Part shown: piece by piece, positions 1-11,300 of the stretch
Layout: each line of letters starts with the position of its first letter
Numbering within the stretch: the stretch's first letter is position 1
Assembly: GCA_004764695.1 (NCBI GenBank)
Contig: SMSO01000007.1
Location: 513,501-577,500, forward strand
Direction: 5' to 3'
Length of the DNA stretch: 64,000 nucleotides
From: Schizochytrium sp. TIO01
Lineage: Eukaryota > Sar > Bigyra > Thraustochytrida > Thraustochytriidae
Translations under genes and position numbers: made by a program
Notes under the pieces: generated by a model
What the model saw: only the letters and a program-made list of their open reading frames with translations
What the model was told of the DNA's origin: nothing
Database searches by the model: none

Positions 1-1343
1 AGGTGCACCCTGCAGATATCGCTGAGAGACTTCTCTCTCCAGATGTTGTCGTGGGCAAGATTGACCCCGAAACCCTTTCTGCTGACGACAAAGCCGAAGC
101 TCCCCAGCAACATGATGACTCCGAGCCTTCTGAACCCATTGAGCTTGAGCTGCATCACATGTTGAACGCCTTTGACTTCGAGCAGGTGGCCAAGCTCAAG
201 ATGAACAAGGAGGGATGGTCGTACTACTCTAGCGGTGCCGACGACGAAATCACGCTCCGCGAGAACCATAACGCCTTTCAGAGAATCTGGCTTAGACCTC
301 GCGTCATGGTCGACGTTGCCAAGATCGATATGAGCTCGAAAATGCTGGGATACGACACTTCAATTCCTCTGTATATCAGCGCCACGGCTCTGGGCAGATT
401 GGCGCACCCTGACGGTGAGACTGCTCTGTGCAAGGCCGCTCAGGCTTCTGGAGTGCTACAGATGATCCCGACATTGTCTTCCTGCTCATTAGACGAGATG
501 CTCGAGGCCCGGGCACCTGGCCAGATTGTCTTCTCGCAGCTTTACGTGAACCAGAACCGCGAACGTACCCTCGAGTACATTCAGCGCATCGAAGAGGAGG
601 GTGTCAAGGCTCTCTTCATTACCGTGGACGCCCCTCAGCTCGGCCGTCGCGAGAAGGATATGCGTAACAAGTTCTCAAAGGAGGGTACCAACGAACAGAA
701 ATCCGACGAGTCTCAGGGCAAGGTCAATCGCGACCAGGGCGTCACCCGCGCAATCTCGTCATTTATCGACCCTAGCCTGAACTGGGCTGACCTTGCATGG
801 TTCTTTAAGCACACAAAGCTTCCTATTATTCTCAAGGGCGTACAGTGCGCTGAGGATGCGGTGCTCGCGTTCCGCTACGGATGCGCAGGTGTGGTTCTCT
901 CCAACCATGGAGGTCGTCAGCTTGATCTTTCACGCTCTGGTATCGAGATCCTTCCTGAGGTCATGGCCGCTCTCCGCAAGGAGCCTGGATACTCGAAGGA
1001 ATACTTCCAGGTCTACGTCGATGGTGGAATTCGCCGTGGTGCTGATATCTTCAAGGCTATTGCTCTTGGAGCTACGGCTGTTGGTATTGGCCGTCCTTCA
1101 ATTTACTCTCTCGCAGCGTTTGGCCCTGAAGGCGTTGAACGCATGATTGAAATCTTCAAGGATGAGCTCGAAATGTGCATGCGCCTCATGGGTACGCCCT
1201 CAATTAACCACATCTGCGAGGAGCACGTCATCACCAAGAACCTCGACGACCACTTTGCCATGCAACCGCGTGACAACTTGCTCTTGGATACTTACGAGCC
1301 CATCCGCACTGCCGGATTTGGCAAGGAAAAGAGTAAGCTCTAA
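1..1343 (+). CDS. Flavocytochrome b2-type L-lactate / 2-hydroxyacid dehydrogenase, 5' end missing
   Basis: FMN-dependent 2-hydroxyacid dehydrogenase that oxidises L-lactate (or a related hydroxyacid) to the keto acid. In the yeast Cyb2 type, electrons pass to cytochrome c in the mitochondrial intermembrane space. About 446 codons are present and the frame is open to the window edge, so the true start lies upstream; the GTG near base 3 is not a real start. The first residues look like the last turn of a cytochrome b5 domain, which would make this the Cyb2 rather than the glycolate-oxidase type. Visible active-site motifs in family order are YYSSGADDE, SATALGRL, QLYVN, TVDAPQLGRREKDM, the IILKGV lysine strand, SNHGGRQLD (catalytic His and Arg) and VDGGIRRG plus GIGRP for FMN phosphate. 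The REKDM segment followed by a polar insertion matches the long loop of flavocytochrome b2. Glycolate oxidase is less likely because of that loop. It ends with TAA in a convergent arrangement with the next gene. Confidence 0.9.
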   Translation, partial: VHPADIAERLLSPDVVVGKIDPETLSADDKAEAPQQHDDSEPSEPIELELHHMLNAFDFEQVAKLKMNKEGWSYYSSGADDEITLRENHNAFQRIWLRPRVMVDVAKIDMSSKMLGYDTSIPLYISATALGRLAHPDGETALCKAAQASGVLQMIPTLSSCSLDEMLEARAPGQIVFSQLYVNQNRERTLEYIQRIEEEGVKALFITVDAPQLGRREKDMRNKFSKEGTNEQKSDESQGKVNRDQGVTRAISSFIDPSLNWADLAWFFKHTKLPIILKGVQCAEDAVLAFRYGCAGVVLSNHGGRQLDLSRSGIEILPEVMAALRKEPGYSKEYFQVYVDGGIRRGADIFKAIALGATAVGIGRPSIYSLAAFGPEGVERMIEIFKDELEMCMRLMGTPSINHICEEHVITKNLDDHFAMQPRDNLLLDTYEPIRTAGFGKEKSKL

Positions 1344-2388
1344 TTTATACTGTCTTTCCCCACACCATACCTCCTGTTTTCTCATGTCTTTGCTGGGACA
1401 AGACCGAGCCCTAACAACTATATACACTTACAGCTTTCATCTCCATTACTTACACATACATGACCCACATTCGTCATTCCAGCTCTAACATATCATGATG
1501 TCCAGTCCAACATGGCACCTAATTAATTAATTTGGCCGAATGCCCATTTCTTCTCGTTCCTCTGTTTTGGATTTCTTCGCGTTGTCTGCTACTAATGACT
1601 AATCTGAGCTCCCTGCCGAAATTACAAAGAGGGAAACTAATAATAAGCTTACTTCTTCGTTAGTCACATATTTACAATCACGCGGTATGATACTTCGCGC
1701 TACTCTGCTATTCAGAGGCAATTTTATAATTTGGATAAATCAAGTACTCGGGGCAAAATACTGTTTCTGTCGCTGACAGACTTGCGTTTTTGGAGCAGTA
1801 GTGCCCTCATATAGTGCCTCCATTAGTTACAGATAATCTTTTTGTTCATTCGCTAGTTTGCTGATTATTATAAAAATAGCTTTAATCAACATGCATCCTT
1901 GAAGTTTTATTCTGGCTTCTTCCTTTACAAATACTTCGAAATCAGCAGCTTTCCTTCAAATCATATCTCGATTATTATTCTCCTCCACAACATTTTTTAT
2001 TTGAGCCTAGTCAAAAGAGCTCCTGTTCACTGGATAAAAATCAAGCAGATATGGTACAAGATTTTTCAACTCTCTTAATTAGTCAAAGCAGAGCGGAGTA
2101 TATATTCGGATCACAAACTTCGTTGTTAATTGGCACAAAAAATATGCTTAGTAAACACTAAATCTAGAAAAGTTAGAGAATTTATTGGTGCAGTTAATGA
2201 GTTCATCCAAGAGAGTTTTTTTAGTTTTCTTTTAAGAGAAGCGAAAACCATTCCTGTTAAGGATCACTTCTGATGTGAATCCCTCACATTTACAGCAAAG
2301 AACCTTACCTAGAAATCATTATGAACGACTGGGTCAGTGTAGGCTTTGTTCAGAAAGAGGAGGAGATATAGACAATGCAGATTGACTT
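1344..2388. other. Convergent intergenic region, no gene seen
   Basis: About 1 kb between the stop codons of the flavocytochrome b2 gene and the giant ubiquitin hydrolase. It is A+T-rich with no convincing reading frame, tRNA or large repeat. It should hold both 3' UTRs and polyadenylation sites, but no unambiguous signal can be named. Confidence 0.6.
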
Positions 2389-5300
2389 TTATGGCGATGG
2401 TAGAATATCATCTTGCGGTTCTTGATCCAAAACCTCACTGCCCGATCCAGATGCAGTTGACAGATTATCCCGACCGTCATAATCATCACCCACAGACCCA
2501 CCCGGGTTTACAGCTTGATCACTTGCAGCATCGTCTTCATCCATGTAACCGAGTGTTTCAGTGCCCGTAGGAAGATCGTCGTCGTCCTCATCTTCTTCGT
2601 CGCCGCCCTCATCATCACCTTCAGCACCAGCGTCGTAGCCAACCTCAGCTCGGCTTCGTGGGAGTGGAGCCTGTGGCGGGGCACCTTGTATGGCCTGCAT
2701 CACCCCCCCTTGATGAGATTGCGCAGACCCAGCTGAATTCTGTTGACCAGCTTGTTGGTTCGCTGCTACAAGCGAACTTCCAGCAACTCGGTTCGCCGCC
2801 ACAATGTCTTGCTGTTGCTGCTGTTGTTGCAGCATTTGTTCCTTCGCGGCACGCTTTTCCATCGCTTCACAAGGGTTATTGACGGGGTCGAATGGCTCAC
2901 GAATGATTCGCGCGTGCGAAGGAGCAGGCTTCGCACCCTGTCCACATGCAACCCACCCACTTTCAGGCGGCATCGTGCTGGGGTTGCCATGATGAGAACT
3001 GTAGTAGTCGGTGTCACTGTTCGTACCGGGTTTGGCAGAAAGTTCAGAAATATACCATGTGTACTGCTTGTCCTTTACTTGACATCTATACAGATTGTAC
3101 GGTCGAGATTCAACGAACTTTACAAACTTGGGAGTCACAGAGTCAATCTGATTGCTCTCATTCGGTTTGAAGTATCCATCAAACGAAAAGGATCCATTGC
3201 ACTCAGGAGTTGCGGCGCCTTTGACAAGGATCGAGACCTTTTGCGGAACAATAGGTCTAAAGCAAACATCAGGGTTTGCCATGGCTGCAGCTCGCGCAAG
3301 CAAACGAACAGTTCTACCCTTTGCAATCGTACGCGTAAAAACATCCAGGTTGCCTCCTAGGCAGCGGTCGTAAGAGTGGGTGTCTAGCCAGTTAGGCAAC
3401 CAGGGCACCCAATGCGAACTATACTCAACCATCCAAGATCGTACACCTGAATTTACATGGAAGAGCTGGCCCAGCATTTTAGCAAGACTATAAGCAGCAT
3501 AGACATTGATCTGGTACATCTCTTCCGTTTCAGGATCATAGTACATGTTCTGGGGGTAACGTCCACCAGCACGTTGTTGTTCCTGACGCGCAGCAAGTGT
3601 TTTCGCCTCTTTGCTCAAAAGAATAACCTGGTTCAAGCACTTGCCTACCAAATCCTGACTTCGCTCAATCGAATGACCATCCTCGATAGATCCTAACATA
3701 CCTAGAGCAAGACACAAAGACTTAATCTTGTGACGAATTGCCTCAACAGTGGCATTGGCAACATCCACTAGTCCCACAGTATTCTCTAGTTGTTGGTGAA
3801 GACTAGTAATCACATGCCTAGACAACTCAATATCGCCCTTACAAGCATGCGCCAACAAAACTGCACCGGGTCTGGGATCGCGGCGCGCAATCAGGAGCAC
3901 AAAGTTCTCGGGAAGAATGGCAGCATTATTCTGGGCCACTTGGCAGGCTGGAGTTCCACGAGCAAAGCGTAACGCCGATGAGTGACGCGCCTGGCGAAGG
4001 AACCAATCCAACGTGCTAGCACGGGGGTCAACTTCTCCGTTTGCAGTGACTAGGAAACCGGATCCAGCCTCATCCTGCTCTTCTAAATCGTCCTCATCGT
4101 CCTCATCATCAACACTAGCCAAAGGATCTTCAAAGTAACCAGACCGCCGCATGAGCTTACTGTATGAATCTTCAGTTGTCTTTCCTGTCAAGAGAAGAGA
4201 CAATGAGTCCACCAGAGCTGTCAGATCACCATCATTAGGCCCTCCATTGGCCTGCTGATGACCTTGATCCATTGACCCCCCACGGTGCCTGTTACTTTGT
4301 CTTGTTGCAGACTCCGCAATCTGATATACGCGTAAGAGCAAAGCAGGTACATCGCGTTGTAGCAGACTGTCCCGAAGATAGTCAACACGGCATAGCATTC
4401 GCCAAACAGCAAAGTACGGCCTTAAAAAACGATAACTCGGGGGGATATCAAGGGGCATCATTTCGCACATCACATCTACGAACTGGGAAAGAATAGATTC
4501 TAATTGCAACTTGAAGGCATCCGAAAGATAATCAGCGGGACTTGATATAGCAGTAGTAGCCAGTTTAATCACCTCTTCCATAAGATGGATAATCACACCA
4601 CGTGCTGTCTTTTCGCTGCAGCGTAACAAAAGAGGTTCTAATGAGTCGTGTCTCCCTGTAGACTCCGTTAGGGTACTCAGGAACCATGGCACCACATCAG
4701 GACCGATTTCAAGGCTCTTTTGCAAAGCGCCTCGAATAGCAATGTCCCACATGCGCAGACGCGGTTTCTGCGTGTAGATGCGCATAGTTGCCCGAGTGTA
4801 CACAACTAGAGCCATTTTCAAGGTGGACTCAAAAGTGTCTTTATCATGTGACGAAATCAATAGCAGCTGATAACAGAAGTCCATAAAAGTCGGAACCATG
4901 ACCAAACCGTGACGCATGGTGCGCTGATTGTCTTCCCAAACATCTTGCTCGATACCTTCTAGACGATGCTTGGCTGTAAGTGCAAGTCGTGCCTGTCGAA
5001 TCCATACCTGCATTTTGCAAACAATCTTGCCTACTTGAGCAAAAGATAGTGAACACAAGCCCTGTTCAGAATACACATCAGACGCTGAAGCTACTAGAGT
5101 GGACACGGAACCTTCTGCTAAAGGTTGAGGCAGGCCCCTTGGCATTGCCAATTTGGGTTCTCGTGGCACAGTCCCGCCAATTGTTTTCGGTCCATTTACG
5201 AGTTCATAAAGCAACAGATACGCGTTATTATCTCGAGCACCATACTGCTTGAACTTGCCCATGCCGCCCATACCCATATTGGTCATCCCGATAGACGAGT

Positions 5301-8300
5301 TACCTCCCGAACTCCAACCGGCTTGAGCTCCGCCATTATTCAAAGGTCCGCCAAAGCATTCCTCCTCAAGGTTGCGAACGTCAAATGGAGTCACTCGTTC
5401 GTCATCAAATCGGAACCAGGCCCCAGATCTTCGATCCTTAATGAAGGAGTAATAGTGGCCAAAGTTCGCGCCAGAGCCCTGGTGCACTACCACACCACAA
5501 AGCTCATACTCAGTGTTTGACTTGTTAAGTGAATCATCTTCATGGCATTCAGACTGTGGTTCCCCGAGGCTCTCCTCACGTTCGTTATCATGTGGCATCA
5601 TCGGCGAGCTTCTACCTGCACTAACAGCTACTGCTTCATTGCCTAAACCAGAGGCATCAGAAACAGCGTGAGCAGAGTTTGGCTCGTTTGGTTCCACTGT
5701 GGCTGACTGGCTCTGGCGTGCCTCCTCATCAAACTTCTCCATCACGGCAGCACGTGTAAATCTGTACAAGTCAATGCGGTGTTCAAAACTTACGCGATGG
5801 TTCAGCTTAGTTGGCTGCATGATCTCATAATCAAAATCAAATCGCTGAAGCTGTACGACGAGCACAGGCGGTAGCTTTGAAAAACACTTGATCTGATCCG
5901 CTTCAAAACGTCGCTCCTTGTCCATCGCGTTACAAACCTCACATTCAAGGCCACTAAGTTTTTCTGCCTTAAACCACGATTCAAGGGCATCATCAAGTGA
6001 GTGTAATGTGGGGCCTGCCATTCCGCTTCGAACATTAAGAGTAAGGAATGGTGTGCCAACCTCGGATTCAGTTCTATGCTTACCCTCGCAATTGCGTACG
6101 TTCATTGTACACGTGCGAACGTAAAGCATGTCTTGCAAAGCCTTGCATTGCATTCGGCCCTGCGTCGTATCCTCCAGGTAGTCCACGAGCCGTGAGTAGA
6201 ATTCAATAGCGTCATTCTGAGAAAGGTGGCCATCCATAAGCTTGAGCGCTGCAGACTCGTCAACGAACCCACGGGGATTAAAATACCGCTTGTCTGAATT
6301 TTTCAGAAATGTAAACGTGTATTGCAAAGCTCGAAGCAAGCGGTTTTTCTTGTGGTCTCTCATCCCCGGGATGTTGTTCCACAGGTACTCGGCTCCACCG
6401 TCCTCACCATCCCCTTCCAGGTCGTTATCATACATATTCTGACTCGGACTTGCTGCCTTATTGCTAGATACGATTGAGCCCAAGACACCAGGTGAATGAA
6501 GGATCCAATCACGTAATTGAGGCGCCATAAAAAGCTGTTGCAGTACCGAGTTCTGATAGCAGGTAGCACCTTGGTTCACAAGCCCAACAAAGCCGGAAGG
6601 GGATTTACGCGAGTCTACGGGCTTGAAATTCCAGTCTAAGCGACCCTGTCTATTCACAGGAACTGGGGTGTCCAACACAAACTTGTGGGTCGCCTCGGAT
6701 AGCCACTTGAGACAAATATTGTCTGCCTCAGCCATGAGACGCAGCAAACCAAATGCACGAGTACGAATGTCGGGTAAGGATGCAATAGCGCTTGCACGTT
6801 TTTTGTTTGGTGTTGGTACAGCCATGAGAAAGCGGTGGAATAATGATTCCATCAGAGGTGTGCACATTGAATCATCTTGGCAGATGGCTGGATTCTTTTG
6901 CAAAATGAGCTCCATTAGATCAAGATAACCAATTAGGGTATCATCGAGAAGCTTCAGTGTCACTGTCTTAATGGCATTGTATTGCGCAGTGTCTTCATTT
7001 TGCGTTGGGCGCCGGACCTTACCTGGCCTCAGCTTGAAGCACTGAGAGCGAAGGGCAATGTTGAAAGGGCTCAATAGCCTTGCTTCACGACGAATCTGTT
7101 GTCTTGTTAATGCAGGATACTGAACAAGACGAGCAATAATGATGCGAGTGAAGCTTTCCACACGAAAATGGCGCTCCGCAATCTGAGTACGAACAAAGGC
7201 AAAGTAATCATCACACGTAGGGCAGTTCTTAGGAGTAGTGTAGATGGTCTCGCGAGCAAGAGCTTCGACGGTGCGAAGGTTCTCTTGAGAAAATGTGCAT
7301 AGCATAGACAGCAAGTCTCGAAGCATTTCCCGAACGATCGGAAAACGACTCAGGGAAAGAACGTCAACGATAGATTTAGCACCAATCCAAGAATCTTGAT
7401 TCAGACGTTGTTGCTCAGCTTGCGAAGAGAGAAAGTCCGAACCGAGAGACTTATCAGCCTGCAAGAGCATGAATGATGTCTGTACAGCGTCAACTAAGAC
7501 ATTGAGCATTGCATCATCGCTGTCATTAATAGCATCATCACGTTGGCCAGAAGATGAATCTCCTGAACGGTCTAATGAGAGGCCGTAGTCATCATCAGAA
7601 TACCCTAGAGGAGCAGCCGAGTCAGTAGTGTCATCAGCATCATCATCTTCAGAATCGGAGTCGTCCCCATCTGACTCGACTAGGCCACTAGGAATAGGGA
7701 CATCATTATCATTTTTCGAAACAAGATGGTCCTTATCTTCGTCAATGAGGTCATCATCCTCGTCATCAGTGTCATACTCTGTGAAACCACTCTGTGAGCA
7801 TGTTGTACGATGCGCTAGTACAATCAAAACTGACAAATTCTTTGCCAGAGTCTGCAGGTCTGAAGATCGAGCAATTGTCTCTTTAGAAGCTGGGCTGAAA
7901 GCCATACCACGGGCTTGCTTAGATTCCTCCATTTGAATTTGTTCAATACGACTCAGGATAGAGGCTTCTCCGTGCACAGTATCATTGGTTGAGTCGCTTA
8001 GAGAACCACGCACGCAAAACCGGACAATTCGCATAATTACAGGGAGTGCTACGGTCTGCTGCCAAGCCCAGAACCAGTTGTATTCTGCATTGGAAGGGTC
8101 CGAGGATTCAACAAGAATTCGACCAAGGAGGAGAACTACATCCTGAAATCCGCCGGTTTTCAGGAAGGAGCTTCGCCAAGCACTGGACTCAATAGAGGCT
8201 TCACCATCGTCGCTGGGACTACTTATGTTGTCGTCTTGTGATTGAGTGTCATAAGATGCGCGCGACTCTTGGTTACCTATTAGTCGATTCACGATCATTA

Positions 8301-11300
8301 AAGCGTAAACTGCACGCAGCATAAATGGACCATTTGGCCGAAGTTCAGATGACCAATCCACCTCATCGGAGGACTCCGTCAGACGGCGTAAGAGGCCTTC
8401 GTCTGTAGGAAGTCTTTGCAAAAGCTCCCAAAGCTCCACGCGTGTTGTATCTGATATGACTGGGTCGTCCAAAAGTTTCATAATCATGCTTACATACTTG
8501 CTGCCTTCTGCGGTGATGAGCTTTGCAGGGAGCTCAGAGTCCTCGTCTACCTCGGAAATAGGCGAGTTTAGATCAGCAGCGACATCAATATCAATATTGA
8601 TAGTATGACGAATAACATGGGAGGTTGTCGTCTTTTCAACACCAGCGGCCTGGTCTGCAGGTGGAAGAATTTCATCTAAAGTCTCCTGAACTCCCATGAG
8701 CACACGTTCATGACCAAAGTCCATGCTTCGTCCAGAAAATTGGTTGTGTTGCTGGTTGTGGCTTAGAGAGCGCTGTGACTTGTGGTAAACGAGCGCACTC
8801 AATGAGATGGTCCGCTGATCAAGGGGACAATAACTCTGGTCTTTATACACGAGCTGGTCAAGAATCATTTGATGCAGGGCTCCAAGGGTACACTTCTCGC
8901 GCACATTCAGGTAAAGTGGCCTGTACGCTCGAGACGCCTTTTCCACCTCATCATCGGTGAGGACACCAGGTGCCGGTTGAAGTAAACGATCGTCAGTATC
9001 AAGAATTGCACGAGACATCATCTGATAAGTGTTCTCTGCAGAAGTTTTGATACCATGGTCTAAAATGTGCATGGATGTCATATTGCGTTTTTCCTTGGAT
9101 CCATTAATGAACCAAATTACATGCTCGCAAGTCTTTGGGTCAAAGTTGACGATTAAGCCTTGAAGGTATCGCGGCGTTTGTCCGCGACGCATTTGCGGAG
9201 ATACAGTTATTGGGACAGCAAGCTGTAACACCTTGCCAATATCGTGTTTGGAGAAAAGGAGAACCTTATCATGGTGTATCTCAAGACTCAGCTCCGCTCC
9301 GCGAGGGGGGGCATGGGGAATGAGCCGGGCAGTTTGCGGGAAATGGTGCAAGTAACTCGTGATGAGGCGAATGCAACGCTGAACTTTAGCGGTGCCAGCG
9401 TTGTTGGTTACTGCAGATTGTTCAAGTAATGCAAAAGTACGATCAAGAAACTCGCGGCGGCGCTGAAGCCCTGTCTTACCACCAATTCCAATTATACCTA
9501 GGTTATTGGGGGAAGTGATTTCCGGTACAAGATGATCGTCGGGTTCCATCATTCCTGTCACAGGATATCCAGCATCAAGATCGTCACCTGATGCAGGAAG
9601 CGTGTCCTCGAGTGTCTCTAAGCGACACTGAACTTGCAAAAGAAGATCCATAGCACGTACTGCTGTAACCTCAGGAGCGGATTCCACAATACGCCAGAGA
9701 GTGTCAATACCAACAACGTTGGGGTCCCTCACCACTGAGATGCGGATATCGCTACCAAGGTTACTGCTACCAATTGGAGCACTCGAAGCGACGAACGTTG
9801 GCATGCGGTTCCCCTTACTACGATTCGTTGGCGAAGGCAGCGCATTAGTTGGGGACAAGGCGAGAGACGACGAGCTCTTACGCAATAGAGTAGTCTCACT
9901 TCCTCCAGCACCAGTCATTGGTGCCACGCGGTTGTCCCAAGAAGCACGAGGTGTGAGGGGTGCAAATTCTGTAAACACAGAGGACCGGTGGCGTTTACCA
10001 CGTGGCGGCTTTTGCTTGAGATTTTTGGATTTTTTCAGTGAGAGCGTGGGCCCAGAGCCATTGTGCGGAGACACCGACGAAGAAATCGGCATTTTGTTTG
10101 AGTTTTCCTCCTCATCCGCGGCTTGCACATGAGTGTCAAGAATTGTGGTCGAAGTAGCTTCAGCTGAAGCATCAACACTGGTTCCGTGATTTACAACCTC
10201 CCCGTCCAAGACATTCTCCGCTCGGTTAACATCGAGGAAAAAGGCAGAAAAGCACTTGAAACCAGGCTCACTCAGTTGCTTAAACTCCATATCTCCACAA
10301 AGTAGCTGCGAGAAAACTTGGCGTGTCACGATTGCGGAGAGGCCGGAGCGAAGGCCGTTATCAACGACAGCGACTTGACGCAGCCAGACCATACAAATTT
10401 CACGTTCAAGCGGCTGAGACAGGGACTCCCAAAGTTGATGAACAAGCTCAAAGTTGAGCATGAGAGAAGACCGAGAAACGCAGTATTGTAGAAAGTCAAG
10501 ACGAATTTGAAGCGTCTGCATATGAGTAAGCAATTGCTCTCGCGTTGCCTTCTCGCTCGTTTGTGTGCGTGTACAATGTGTTTTAATTTCCTCAACCACT
10601 AACTCTAGCAACTTATAGCGATCTTCGAGTTCGATGATGAGCGCACTCTGCGTCCGTAGCTGTCGTGTGCCATCGGCGCCTTCTGTAAGGATCAGAGAGT
10701 AATCCTCCGAGTCGGATCCCTGCAAAGAATCCGAGACGCTAAGGGATGATAATTCCTGAAACGTACGGCCGCCCGTATGGATATTGCCAGCAACATAGTT
10801 CCTAGCAGAGTCAAAACCGCCAGAAGAGGAGCCCAAGCTGCCTCCAGTGAGTGGGGGGGATGCAGAATTTACCTGAAGAATGTCAAACATGAGAAGGATT
10901 TTCTGAAGTAGCTCATAGGCAGTTGAGATACGCACTGCTTCAGAGGGACTCTCTGGACCAGAGTCCGGTGTTCGCTGTGCAGAGGCGGAAAGAATATCAA
11001 TGTAAATCACGATATAGCGGGCGCGCAGCATTCGTGCGTTATTCATACGAAGTACTTCAACAATAAAATCAACAAGTTGCTTCCGGCGAGGGCTATTGAG
11101 GTCCGTTGTAGTTTCAAGGAGCCTCCAAAGGAGATCGAGAACTGCGTTCAGAACAGTGACGTCACAGAGCGAGAGGTTCAGCTGGTAGCTAGTTGATGCA
11201 GTACCACTGCTCATCAGTTTTTCGACAAAGAAGAGCATATCACCTCGATGTTCATCAACGAGCCGCGAGGCACAACGAAGAATGTATGCAGCAGTACCAG